From contig CM067316.1 of the NCBI GenBank assembly GCA_034231615.1, forward strand, positions 23,769,791-23,833,790: a stretch of 64,000 nt of DNA, given 5' to 3'. Position numbers and translations under genes: made by a program. This stretch comes from Meghimatium bilineatum. Lineage: Eukaryota; Mollusca; Gastropoda; Stylommatophora; Philomycidae. The notes beneath the pieces were generated by a model. That model saw only the letters and a list, made by a program, of their open reading frames with translations. It did no database searches and had not been told where the DNA came from. This document shows, piece by piece, positions 32,701 to 36,330 of the stretch (positions within the stretch are counted from its first letter, which is position 1; the number at the start of each line of letters is the position of its first letter).

Positions 32701-34357
32701 CAGCTAATTATAATTTATCTATAATTCTTTGGCAATGTCAGTCATCTTACTCCTGTTTTGACTATGACACCATGATTGTAACCAGTTTAGATGCATATCT
32801 TGTATATGTTTCCAGATTGTCCATATTGCTTTCTTCATAGAGTCTAAATTTTCCACATTTGACCTAATGGCACCTCAGTAGTGACCCTGAATTCTTTTTA
32901 TTGCTGCTTTTGTTAGTCGTTCTATCCCTGCAATCCCTTTTTATGTTATGTCATTCTCTATAAATTATGTGCTCCTATGTGACAGAAACTTTATCTAAGA
33001 GTCTTGTACCCATACACTTGTGAACTTGGTCTCATCATTCTAGTTTTCTTATTAATTTACCGAACTGACTAGTAATCATGGAAACTTTAAAAAAATAATT
33101 TAAAATACTTCCAGATGGATGATTACAAATAGACATGTATCAATATTTGTACAAATGTGTACAATTTCAAATGGATAAAAAAAATAATATTTTCTAACTT
33201 TAAAGAAAAAATACTAATATTGGGGGTTTAAGCTGACCTTTTAAAATGAAATTTGTTTTATGTAATCTCAGCATTGCGCAATCTATCGTCGCATTGCCTG
33301 CCAATAAGTCGGCTCTCTCTCTCTCTCTCTCTCCCTCTCGTTTCCTCTTACTCCAGCATGACCAGGGCAGTATATCCATGTAATATTATGGACAATTGGA
33401 TTATACAATAAGTCAAACCATTCCTTTCTCAGCAATAAATTATTTTTCTATCTTGCGCAGCATGCTTTGAGAGTCTGTGAGTATTACCGAGTGTGTTGAT
33501 GTATCAGTTATCAACCAATGTAGTGCCGCTGTAACTCCCTCTATCTCCATCCTCATGCTCGAAGTGACAGCAGAGTATGCAGATGATTTCTCAACCAACT
33601 TCACGCCGTTTCTCTATGCATCAAAACCCTAACCGCTTTTTTTAAAATGTATGTTAACTGAGCCGTCTGTGTATATATTTATGTCTTGTGGTTTCGAGTG
33701 TAACTTAGCGAGCTCGTGCACTATAACCTGGGTCATGACACCAGTCTATTTCCAGCACGCCATATCTTGTTGTTTTATTACGTTGGTCAGTGATTTTTTT
33801 TTAATGTCTACCTCCAGCCATTCACTGCCCTTTCCTATTTCTTATAATTCACATACTCTTCGCAGTGTTTCTTCAGCCTCTGCGATCCATCATCTGCCAA
33901 GCTTAATTCATTTTCCCTTTGACATCTAGACGTTCGTGTAATGGGTGGTTGTATTCTGTTACTTGAAGGTACGACCTAATAATTAGAGTTAATGACAAAT
34001 TATGACTACCGGTAGCTTCCGCACAACTTTCATATATCTACTTTTAAAAATGCGTCAAACGTTTTATTTAATATTGGCTGTTTGAATGCATATTTGCGGA
34101 TATTTAGCCTCAAATGAAAAGCAATAGCCTACGCTACAATCAATTTATTGCACGTTACTTACCGATAACATCCAGCACTTCATTTGTTCCAAACAAGTAA
34201 ATTATTTTTTCTATGCTCCCTGCTTCGTAAGCAGTCAGCCGAGCCCTGTTGCCATTGTAATCCAGATACTCGTCCACTGTTATACTGAAATTTTTGTCTA
34301 GAATTTTTATTTCGACGCTAGATTGATATGAATTTGTCATCACCGGAATCCGTGGAG
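1282..34357 (-). CDS. Split host gene, nine exons, probable LolA-like-domain extracellular protein (partial at both ends)
   Basis: Nine exons on the minus strand, 5' to 3': 34357-34163, 28869-28727, 20890-20782, 18483-18293, 15944-15822, 12575-12467, 11358-11183, 8868-8764, 1365-1282. All are bounded by AG and GT, and the phases (1,0,1,0,0,1,0,0,0) join into one frame of about 411 codons without a stop. The product shows two copies of one domain. The first runs from a YLDYNGNRARL block through VYNGTGNIRGIPADIW to VPLRVEVEGMY and HHIHDFTNYLP. The second runs from IWYDEDYK and ITEIHDFNTGLRYIID to TYTGQRIVRGMPCDIF and YPVQLQITDTQ. Cysteines and N-glycosylation-like sites suggest an extracellular or lumenal protein. 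From memory of the family, this pattern matches invertebrate LolA-like repeat proteins; that name is an inference. No signal-peptide exon and no stop codon were found. Confidence 0.8.
1700..2165 (-). repeat. Old SINE-A-related repeat copy
   Basis: The segment is alignable by eye with 14215-14570. Its right part matches the reverse complement of the SINE-A head: TTAGTCGCC, a block resembling ACATGTCTGTAAAGAAGAC, then ATTCTTTGTG. It is strongly diverged, and its outer limits are approximate. Confidence 0.45.
2673..4738. mobile_element. Non-autonomous DNA transposon with 24-bp terminal inverted repeats and TA target duplication
   Basis: The left end GGGTAGCCGGGGGCAA and the right end (read inward on the minus strand) GTGTAGCCGGGGGTAA form imperfect inverted repeats of about 24 bp ending in GATGCAC. 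Both sides are flanked by TA (2671-2672 and 4739-4740). The second copy of the host repeat at 13431-13450 runs straight through the site (GACATTGCATGTGATTTC), so this is an insertion with a visible empty site. TA duplication fits Tc1/mariner/pogo-type elements. No transposase is present; the interior is mostly a 24-bp minisatellite. Confidence 0.82.
3115..4185 (+). repeat. 24-bp minisatellite, about 44 units, open frame over much of its length
   Basis: The tandem unit resembles ATGAATAGCGGAGAACGTGC plus ATCT. Read in frame it gives eight-residue repeats such as MNSGERAS, MNGGDRVS and MTGGDCAS. Because the unit is a multiple of three, frames stay open on plus (3138-3407, 3404-4009) and minus (3942-3400). 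A variant pattern recurs about 240 bp apart (10 units). There is no codon-level reason to call it a gene: the frame breaks near 3405 and both strands are open. It lies wholly inside the TA-flanked transposon. Confidence 0.85.
5260..5990 (+). pseudogene. I-clade LINE relic, RNase H region
   Basis: Plus-strand translation in shifting frames gives QQYSKPQDTIIYTDG (RNase H start). Then comes IEAVTAALI with a THSVILS motif, then TTWIYCPGHVGVRG with KRADSLVG, the C-terminal H...G...AD signature. It is closely parallel to the better-preserved copies at 25762-26360 and 30840-31990. Multiple frameshifts and stops make it a dead 5'-truncated copy. Confidence 0.72.
6125..7400. repeat. Large inverted repeat IR-A
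   Basis: Left arm about 6125-6755 and right arm about 6918-7400 are reverse complements with substitutions. Examples are AACAAGCTGTAAGTAGGATC at 6715 against GATCCTACTTACAGCTTGTT at 6929, and matching blocks around AAGACCCATGGGATTGATTG. The left arm has an extra stretch (about 6262-6450) of LINE-like sequence not in the right arm. The loop holds an RTE fragment. It is either a foldback element or two opposed copies of one repeat. Confidence 0.78.
6785..6920 (+). pseudogene. RTE reverse-transcriptase fragment in the IR-A loop
   Basis: Plus-strand translation reads QEFKYLGSIFTADGRLDREL then ETRIKKANYVNFELAQILTL. This is the conserved FKYLGS block after the RT palm in RTE-type elements. Only about 45 codons remain. 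Confidence 0.7.
7625..8018 (-). mobile_element. 5'-truncated LINE 3' end (RNase H) with 12-bp target duplication
   Basis: The insertion is flanked by the perfect direct repeat CTTCTTATCTTT (7613-7624 and 8019-8030). The minus-strand reading contains LSDSMSMIKKV, then VTFIFVPGHVGVRGNERADQ (the RNase H C-terminal motif), and ends DDDPTTN followed by a stop and an ACTA-type tetranucleotide tail. The same C-terminus and tail start end the longer plus-strand copy at 48880-50460. There is an internal deletion relative to that copy around residue GDGAMDR. Confidence 0.85.
8764..8868 (-). CDS. LolA-like gene exon 8
   Basis: Minus-strand exon of 105 bp (35 codons), phase 0 at both ends. The acceptor reads TTATTCACAG and the donor TTAGCA|GTAAGT. 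It encodes RIVRGMPCDIFNAI and then VKINATFEYAFLA. RGMPCD parallels RGIPAD of exon 3, so it is the second-domain counterpart. It joins in frame to TYTGQ at the end of exon 7. Confidence 0.8.
9041..9240 (+). mobile_element. SINE-C copy (tRNA-derived)
   Basis: The segment contains a B-box-like GAGTTCGATCC, then a conserved core (GGACCGTTCAGAAAGCACTGG) and a 3' part with TATTGCCTAGAAAATCACTA and GATGCTGGGTTGATAGCCAC. The same order is seen at 19575-19775 (minus) and 47306-47505 (plus). A GT-rich run lies just upstream. Confidence 0.7.
9540..10235 (-). pseudogene. L2-like LINE C-terminal relic, split by a SINE-B
   Basis: Minus-strand frames give VKSMLTYSCKSWKMTKALMK and NLFENKCLKFLDIS, then, past the SINE, VREDTKQKYVSTIIIRK and ILRMNENRLTLQA with WVPDRKRKRGQ. 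The order (cysteine-tryptophan block, HxLRM block, GKRKRGRP block) is the usual C-terminus after the RT domain of L2/CR1-like LINEs. Several stops are present. Confidence 0.6.
9778..9945 (-). mobile_element. SINE-B copy inserted in a LINE relic
   Basis: The segment starts TTCTTCTTCTTCAGTG, which is the reversed GAA tail. It continues through TCTCTTGTAGCATGACAATA, TTTTCAGCAGTATGCAGTCC, AGAGAATGGAAATGCATTGTG and GGACCAATGGCCTGACTCAT. It matches the clean copy at 63532-63690 in reverse. Confidence 0.75.
10690..11085 (-). pseudogene. L2-like LINE C-terminal relic
   Basis: Minus-strand reading gives FNSFKRKCLRKLLNIKWSDF, then RHILRLDENRLNQQALMWTP, then GKRKRKPKTTLKNIILKER. This is the same C-terminal architecture as at 9540-10235. 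A stop interrupts the middle part. It lies in the intron between host exons 7 and 8. Confidence 0.6.
11183..11358 (-). CDS. LolA-like gene exon 7
   Basis: Minus-strand exon of 176 bp. The acceptor reads TTCCCTTGCAG; its first two bases complete a glycine codon with exon 6. The donor is GGACAG|GTACAT, phase 0. It encodes LRYIIDHSSGCTVQSIEIAD, then VRFRFNGSLVVDIRDPNGFF and ends NYTYTGQ. Together with exon 6 it makes the first half of the second domain copy. Confidence 0.85.
11608..11760 (+). mobile_element. SINE-B copy
   Basis: The segment contains GGCCATTGGCACAAATAAAA, then CTACTACCTGCTGGAAATCT, a hyphenated stem AGGATCATTGTCCT, and TGGAAGTTTGAGAACAAATG ending in an A-rich tract. It lies immediately 3' of an RTE fragment on the opposite strand. 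Confidence 0.72.
11775..12127 (-). pseudogene. RTE C-terminal fragment, same subfamily as 54518-55582
   Basis: Minus-strand reading gives NKEVLKTLNMKKELLREIK, IKYFGHIKRHDTLLKTLLEG and YKWESNITRW. It ends in a (ATG)n tract at 11777-11800. It is nearly identical in protein to the copy at 54518-55582, with a frameshift near the end (RSKQ for RGRQ, then an altered C-terminus). It is 5'-truncated after YIRRLGRTSWKEKK. Confidence 0.85.
12142..12430 (+). mobile_element. SINE-A copy, diverged, near full length
   Basis: The head GCCAGGGCTCAAAAGGG corresponds to the SINE-A head CCGGGACCTGAAAGGGGAGC. Then follow CCATGCATGTTGTAAGAAGC, GTCCCATATCATTTATCAAC and the 3' block TGCAGAAGTTTGAGAATAAA with an AAGAAG tail. 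It matches the order of 41473-41741. Confidence 0.65.
12467..12575 (-). CDS. LolA-like gene exon 6
   Basis: Minus-strand exon of 109 bp. The acceptor reads CCCTTTATTTCAG, with phase 0 entry; the donor is CACAG|GTAAGT, phase 1. It encodes IWYDEDYKLLREDTRKIV and then ITEIHDFNT. The WYDED...TEIHDFNTG pattern is the strongest family signature in the gene and opens the second domain copy. Confidence 0.87.
12650..13880 (+). repeat. 1.2-kb dispersed repeat, copy 2 (empty site for the TA-flanked transposon)
   Basis: The segment is colinear with 2215-2670 plus 4741-5180 and uninterrupted at the transposon site (13431-13450). It has a separate small insertion at about 13190-13305 that copy 1 lacks. 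It lies in the intron between host exons 5 and 6. Confidence 0.8.
13190..13305. mobile_element. Short insertion inside dispersed repeat copy 2
   Basis: Copy 1 reads GTTGTTATATTATAAAAATG across this point. Copy 2 has about 105 extra bases, from GAGGAGATGGCTACCGCC to CTATGGGTTACGTTAC and a T run, flanked on both sides by TATTATATTAT. The flanking repeat could be a target duplication or simply local AT repeat. No family is recognised. Confidence 0.5.
13985..14215 (-). pseudogene. RTE C-terminal fragment
   Basis: Minus-strand reading gives GSRRRSRHRRRWTDDITDC, LEEAGRLTQDRVRFR and IAKTMFWKEYVTR plus a stop, with ATGATGATAT after it. It is the same subfamily as 20975-21430, which ends FWKEYIMYR. 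Confidence 0.78.
14215..14570 (-). repeat. Diverged SINE-A-related copy
   Basis: The segment parallels 1700-2165, with CATCATTCTTCTGTG, a CAAAGGCGCAATGTCCACTG-like block, then TTAATTGCCTCCTATGACAT and ATTCTTTGCATCC. The last two correspond to the reversed SINE-A head. Confidence 0.45.
14581..14699. repeat. Compound (CA)n-(TA)n microsatellite
   Basis: A CA/CGCA run is followed by about 38 uninterrupted TA dinucleotides (14623-14699). It lies within a host intron. Confidence 0.95.
15005..15252 (+). mobile_element. SINE-A copy, diverged
   Basis: The segment contains CATGATATAAGAGGCGACTA, GGTAGAGGTGATTGTCCCAT, CATAGGTCATAGTGACCAAA and a 3' block with TTTTAGAACAAATATAGAAA. The order matches 41473-41741. 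The flank 15253-15820 shows AT-rich sequence with no recognised feature. Confidence 0.62.
15822..15944 (-). CDS. LolA-like gene exon 5
   Basis: Minus-strand exon of 123 bp (41 codons), phase 0 at both ends. The acceptor reads TTATTCCACAG and the donor TATGCA|GTAAGT. It encodes TPHEVVCLNRK, then PPQFSSYFKYKAEIVDSTD. It links domain 1 to domain 2 and follows exon 4 in frame (SIFL then TPHEVVC). Confidence 0.83.
16285..16590 (-). pseudogene. RTE/BovB-like C-terminal fragment
   Basis: Minus-strand frames give EVLRDTGVKRQIVAKIK, CFRNVMRREKLEHLVTTCKI and LWRNMIVYVIHHGT plus a stop. It parallels the C-terminus at 53940-54515 (FFGHFMRQAGLENIITTGKI and LWRAMTAYATRHGT). Several stops are present. Confidence 0.65.
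17000..17545. repeat. Diverged tandem duplication, period about 310 bp
   Basis: GCATAGAAACATTTGAACCT at 17062 recurs as ACATAGAAACATTTGAAACT at 17379. Following blocks (CCAAACAGTTGCAAAAATG against CCAAATAGTTGCACAAATG, and the CAACTTTAGA..CTAGTCAT block) also recur. Nothing coding is seen. Confidence 0.6.
17600..17715 (-). mobile_element. SINE-B copy, truncated
   Basis: TCTTTAGTGTTCGTTTCCAA, then CACTGGATCTCTCTTGTATC, ATTTCCAGCAGGAAGTAGTC and GAATGGAAATGTATTGTGTC match the reversed SINE-B. It stops before the 5' third of the element. Confidence 0.7.
17716..17935 (-). pseudogene. RTE reverse-transcriptase fragment
   Basis: Minus-strand reading gives MKLSTSKTETMKIS, then NGIKLKQISEFKYLGSIITR. 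This is the segment after the catalytic motif in RTE-type RTs (compare INTDK..., then EFKYLGS). Confidence 0.68.
18293..18483 (-). CDS. LolA-like gene exon 4
   Basis: Minus-strand exon of 191 bp. The acceptor reads TATTTTGGCAG and the donor TTCTTG|GTATGT. Two leading bases complete a codon from exon 3; exit phase is 0. It encodes IGWSTSSHLTQVPLRVEVEG, then YIHHIHDFTNYLP and ends SIFL. VPLRVEVEG and HIHDFTNYLP are domain-1 core blocks. Confidence 0.85.
18500..19574. other. Intron sequence with no recognised feature
   Basis: AT-rich sequence between exon 4 and the SINE-C. I see no coding blocks, tandem repeats or terminal repeats that I can support. Confidence 0.6.
19575..19775 (-). mobile_element. 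SINE-C copy (tRNA-derived), best head of the family
   Basis: Read on the minus strand it starts GGCTCAGTGGTGGAGTGGTA (an A-box-like tRNA head). It continues to GAGTTTGATCCCCACCAC (B box), GGACCATTCAGAAAGCAATG, TATTGCCTAGAAAATTATTA and GCTGGGTTGATGGATATGTC. The polymerase III promoter layout is as expected for a tRNA-derived SINE. Confidence 0.78.
19914..20177. mobile_element. Foldback MITE IR-B
   Basis: The left arm GTAAATCCAGTAGCAGGGTA..., with ACACACATAATAACACACAC, is mirrored by the right arm through GTGTGTGTTATTATGTGTTT to TGGATTTAC. Arms are about 85 bp with a short AT-rich loop. A 75-bp block of the arm is shared with the large palindrome IR-C (36100-36170 and 36965-37020). Immediately right, GGATTTACCTGTT is repeated in tandem. 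Confidence 0.85.
20283..20545 (-). mobile_element. SINE-A copy, near full length
   Basis: The segment contains GTTAGCAGGATGTAGTCTGA, ATTATGTCATGATTTATAGT, ACATGCATGGGAGATGGCAA and CTATTCTTTGCTCTCTTTAT. This is the reversed order of 41473-41741. It lies between host exons 3 and 4. Confidence 0.72.
20782..20890 (-). CDS. LolA-like gene exon 3
   Basis: Minus-strand exon of 109 bp, entry phase 0 and exit phase 1. The acceptor reads GATGACACACAG (weak pyrimidine tract) and the donor TTTAGCA|GTAAGT. It encodes VYNGTGNIRGIPADIWTNC and VVKVTYYFS. It is the domain-1 counterpart of exon 8. Confidence 0.83.
20975..21430 (-). pseudogene. RTE C-terminal relic
   Basis: Minus-strand frames give ILRISWTEKIRNSEVLNML, LKYFRHIKRHNGMERRILMG, RRRGRPRRKRTDDIKDCM and FWKEYIMYR plus a stop. 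It matches 13985-14215 and 26860-27690 in subfamily-specific residues (DDIKDCM, EEAGRL-type block). Confidence 0.75.
21680..22500 (+). mobile_element. SINE-A head carrying an internal minisatellite
   Basis: The left flank GGGGCCTAAAAGGGAGCAAA matches the SINE-A head GGGACCTGAAAGGGGAGCAA. The right flank AGGAAACTAAGGAGGTTTTC matches the downstream SINE-A block AGGCGACTAAAGAGGTTATG. Between them the SINE segment that reads AACACTG...CATGCATGTCATAAG in the clean copy has become a 41-bp tandem array. The 3' half beyond about 22500 is not recognised. Confidence 0.68.
21710..22408. repeat. 41-bp minisatellite, about 17 units
   Basis: The unit begins AATAACAGTACTTGTATGTG and continues CTCCTGATACTGATGTAATA plus A. 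Units differ by one or two bases (TTG/GTG, ACT/ATT, AAA/GAA). The unit is not a multiple of three, yet the minus strand is open in all three phases across the array, giving a 279-residue frame that I regard as incidental. It lies in the intron between host exons 2 and 3. Confidence 0.95.
22515..25680. repeat. 48/49-bp minisatellite, about 65 units
   Basis: The unit contains GAGATGGTTGGGGACAAACT then ATAGGTGGAAGGTTGGAGTA and CTATACGT. Units are 48 bp with GGGG or 49 bp with GGGGG. Runs of 48-bp units keep a 16-codon minus-strand repeat open, and each 49-bp unit shifts the frame. Larger blocks are duplicated: GATGGTTGCGGAC followed by ...TATATGTG occurs at about 23360 and 23941. Degenerate units follow to 25761. 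Confidence 0.97.
25762..26360 (-). mobile_element. 5'-truncated I-clade LINE (RNase H) inserted in the minisatellite
   Basis: The element is flanked by the direct repeat GGGACAAACT (25752-25761 and 26361-26370), which is minisatellite sequence. Minus-strand coding has MRMEIEGITEALNWL, SVILTDSQSMLRKIEKLM and WIYYPGHAGVRGNERADLLA. These are the E, D and H/D blocks of RNase H I. The 3' part contains VHIQRMFKMG and a 3' end, shared with 28410-28490 and 30355-30430, reading GCTGTGAAGCCAGTTTCTAA in this copy. Confidence 0.87.
26361..26515. repeat. Detached end of the degenerate minisatellite
   Basis: GACAAACTATAGATGGAAGG is repeated, with GAGCTATAAGTAAAAAGATT, resembling the degenerate units at 25680-25761. 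It was separated from the main array by the LINE insertion. Confidence 0.8.
26580..26720 (-). mobile_element. SINE-A copy, 3' half
   Basis: CTCAGACTCCTGCAGATTTT, CAGGATGTAG, CATGGTTTACAGCTTAGTTG and TTGCGCCTTTTAGCCTGACA match the reversed SINE-A. It stops after the GGCGCAG-type module. Confidence 0.7.
26860..27690 (+). pseudogene. RTE C-terminal relic split by a nested LINE fragment
   Basis: Plus-strand frames give VATYGCEMWELTSAMEKK and LKMKCYRKVL. After the insert they resume with RKVLRISWTERQNNADIRKD, YFRHIKRQNGFKRLIMK and LNMTLEEAGQLAQNQEAY. It is the same subfamily as 20975-21430, with frameshifts throughout. The insert occupies 27002-27369. Confidence 0.75.
27002..27369 (-). mobile_element. 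LINE 3' end with C2H2-like knuckle, 12-bp target duplication
   Basis: The fragment is flanked by TAGAAAGGTCTT at 26990-27001 and 27370-27381. Minus-strand reading includes LQHLTAQPFTPTSLLASRNM and a CMHCNRTFYARIDS motif. The CxxCxRxFxARIxL..H knuckle is common at the C-terminus of several invertebrate LINE polyproteins. It ends in a (CAT)n tract at the left. It inserted into the RTE relic after that relic was already in place. Confidence 0.78.
27780..28100 (+). pseudogene. LINE C-terminal fragment (CR1/L2-like)
   Basis: Plus-strand frame gives YIGHVLRADTNRIHHQSLEW, PTGKRAMGRPNETLRRTIL and LHRIALNRQNWRDL. The end is followed by an ATGA tetranucleotide tail. It is nearly identical in nucleotides to 60455-60745 on the minus strand. 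An alternative frame of 84 codons is also open in both copies, but it is a shadow of this one. Confidence 0.8.
28410..28490 (-). repeat. I-clade LINE 3' end fragment
   Basis: TTCTTGATTAAAAACCAGCA and TCATAGCACACTCAAATCAT match the 3' end seen at 25770-25830 and 30355-30430. Confidence 0.55.
28727..28869 (-). CDS. LolA-like gene exon 2
   Basis: Minus-strand exon of 143 bp. The acceptor reads TTTTCGTTTTAG and the donor AATTCA|GTGAGT. Two leading bases complete a codon from exon 1; exit phase is 0. It encodes QNCNVSSIENARYNFLYGPF, then FASASMLRYATNTNS. CNVSSIEN parallels CTVQSIEIAD of exon 7. It joins in frame to VYNGTGN of exon 3 across a 7.8-kb intron. Confidence 0.75.
29097..29255 (-). mobile_element. 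SINE-B copy, full length
   Basis: TTCTTCTTCAGCGTTCATTC, GAATCTCTCGTGTAGCAAGA, TTTCCAGCAGGATGTAGTCC, GAAATGCGTTGTGTCGCCGT and GGTCCGACACATCCGTCTTC give the complete reversed SINE-B, one of the least diverged copies in the window. Confidence 0.85.
29640..29935 (-). pseudogene. Possible transposase C-terminal relic
   Basis: Minus-strand reading includes WSTTMLADYCWTDDRDAPNS. This resembles, from memory, the C-terminal MLADYCW block found in some eukaryotic DNA-transposon proteins. No other domain is recognisable and the frame around it is short, so the call is weak. Confidence 0.3.
30355..31985 (-). pseudogene. I-clade LINE relic: RT C-terminus, RNase H and 3' end
   Basis: Minus-strand frames in order: SSIPFKAKFVWFSLNNNIV; MKYLGITFDRSL; VQNEAMRAVLGCTRDRP; IICTDGSVTQETNKCDWGFV; RREIHAVTAALIWLAKQPP; ITWIYCPCHAEVRGNERVDV. 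This is the order RT thumb then RNase H. A shared 3' end follows near 30355-30430. Stops split the frames (for example after LILSDF and inside the H block). The retained RNase H and overall order fit the I/Nimb group. Confidence 0.82.
31990..32555. other. Interval without a recognised feature
   Basis: Mixed sequence between the I-clade relic and the MULE relic. Short open frames have no recognisable motif. GAAAAGGGTCAACGCAAGAA with a nearby AAGGGTCAACGAG repeat is the only visible local repeat. Confidence 0.5.
32560..33000 (-). pseudogene. MULE-type transposase C-terminal relic
   Basis: Minus-strand frames give ERLTKAAIKRIQGHY, GAIRSNVENLDSMKKAIWTI and WCHSQNRSKM. Further on come VFNEEKLGRNDILKK and LSCGYHYVTAFQRIDRPIVR. 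From family memory this matches the AIRxN...MKKA and GYH..SA..R.D blocks of a Mutator-like transposase family widespread in arthropods and cnidarians. Stops are frequent and no terminal repeats were found. Confidence 0.55.
33290..33930 (-). pseudogene. I-clade LINE RNase H relic with a CT microsatellite in the catalytic block
   Basis: Minus-strand frames give VTSSMRMEIEGVTAALHWLI, SVILTDSQSMLRKIEK and ERADLLAGNA. It is close to 25762-26360. The GNERAD segment carries a (CT)n expansion at about 33313-33332 (plus-strand reading), so the arginine-glutamate motif has become a long ER run. The copy is dead. Confidence 0.8.
34163..34357 (-). CDS. LolA-like gene exon 1 (most 5' exon found, not the first)
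   Basis: Minus-strand exon of 195 bp. The acceptor reads TCTTTTACGATCAG and the donor TTATCG|GTAAGT, exit phase 1. It encodes PRIPVMTNSYQSSVEIKIL, then FSITVDEYLDYNGNRARLTA and IIYLFGTNEVLDVI. VDEYLDYNGNRARL is the opening block of domain 1. It enters in mid-codon, so at least one upstream exon, presumably with a signal peptide, must exist. Confidence 0.83.
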
Positions 34358-34359
34358 CT

Positions 34360-35039
34360 GATCGTAAAAGAGAACAAAGAGAAACTGGTTAGAAATAGCA
34401 GAAATCATAAGACGTACTCATACTGTAATTACTTTTATTCAAAACAAGAAATACAGAAGTAGTCTTAGTTCTATATGCACACCTTTAAACTCCCTATGGA
34501 TTACATGTCTGCATGCAACCAACTTATTAATTACCGTGACCGTAATGACTTTGGCAAAACAAAGGATGGGCTAGCCAAAAAAGCTAATCACCTCGTTAAT
34601 GTCGCATCAATATTTGGTATCCTGTGGGGTGGGGGGGTGGAGTTGGAACAGTCAACGTGGGGTTTCACCCACATTTTACTTGTTTCAAAGTACTAAATGT
34701 CATCTTCTATTTTCATGGAAAAGGGGGCGGATTTTGAATATTACAACCCTCTTCTCTCACCTTATCCATGGGATAGCCTATTACATATTTTTCAGTGTTA
34801 GACCTCCTAACTGTTAGACTGTACTGGGATATACACAGACATCGCAACCAAGCTATAAACCACAACACAATTAATTCAGTTCTCCAGACAACAGTCTGAT
34901 AACGTGTACGAGCTAGAGAACGAATACGAAAAAAAGTCCGTCCAGTTCTTTCCATTACTAGCGCATTCCTTCCACTTATATTTATCTTTTCTCTCTTTTC
35001 TCAAAAGGTATCAGACAATTCAATGTCCCGTGTCTTTTC
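34360..35039. other. Interval without a recognised feature
   Basis: This is the intron or upstream region 5' of the most 5' exon found. There is a poly-G stretch near 34625. No convincing exon, TATA context or repeat family is seen. Confidence 0.5.
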
Positions 35040-36330
35040 CAAAAGGCATCAAACATTTCAGTATTCCTTCTCTTTTTCCAAAAGGTATCAGGCAATTCAG
35101 TATCCCATCTCTTTTCTCGTTTTTTAGTATACGAACAATGACAGTCGTACAATGTTTTCTCTATTCACTGTCGTATCCTATACATTATCGAAACCGTTTA
35201 TTTTGCGCTCACTTCTCCCATCTCTCACTTTTTTCTCTCTCATTCTCTCTCTCTCTCTTTCTTTGACATTCTCTAATGATGTTTGTTTTCATTTTGTCCA
35301 GGTATAACTCATTGATGGTCCTACTAAATTATTTCCACACACATCACACTAAGCATACCACTTTTTATACAAGTCTGTTATGTATTTTGTGTTCTTTATA
35401 TTTGGGGCTGTTAATAAAATACAAAAACACTTTTAACTAATTTTTGACCCCTCACCACCTTTCACCAGTTATCCTGAATTCAGGGACACCTCCCCCAAGC
35501 GAAGTTACGTATAAAAAATGTTACCCCCCCCCTCCCAATTCCCTGCCTAAGGGAAACACAAGTAAACGAAATATACATTATTTGTTTCACATTTTGTACA
35601 AAATATTTTCAAATTCAAACTATTTAGGTGGTGTATATTAGTGTATAACCCATGGTCCTTGTTGGGATGGGAGTGGTACTCTCATTGCGTAGCGTGCAGA
35701 TCGATGCATCCGGCATCACTCTGTAAAATGCCTCTTTATCAATATTTCTGCTGACACTGCTTATCTGCCCATACTTCGTTTCGTAAAATAATGTAGGCAC
35801 TTCTCCCTGTATTTAAAAAAAAAAATTGTTTTGTTGACGTCAACTTTCAACAACTGTCTAGCTTTTTTCAGATATCCCTCTTCCCTAATTGATGACGTAA
35901 TAATAACATTAACAATTCTTAGTTTAACTATTGTTTTTTCTTCTTCTTTTTTCTTTTCAATTTCCTGAGGAACATAGGGCTGCAGCTGTTGCTATAAGAA
36001 CGATTTCTGTGTGGTCTGGTAATATTGTCATGCTTCTTTCTCAAAGTGTATCTTATTTATTTTCATTATCCCGAACATGGTAATAAAGTTTTGCTGCAGA
36101 GACACACATAATAACACACACAAATCGACGTTTCGAGCAAAAGGTCTTTACAACAAACACAACAGAAAACAACAAGTAAGAACGATACTAGACGTTCACA
36201 TGGCTGAATTAACTGTAATGTGTAGATGGACCGAAAGAGTTTTATCTAGACCAGCGGTCAAACAACATGGACAAGGAATATACAAAAAAATATCTGCATA
36301 CATGTGACGCGATACAAACAGAGAAATGAA

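Noticed and set aside
34713..35266. Signal-peptide or first exon of the LolA-like gene among ORFs at 34.7-35.3 kb
   Set aside because: No frame with a hydrophobic start joins exon 1 in the required phase through a convincing donor; 35040 onward belongs to IR-C.
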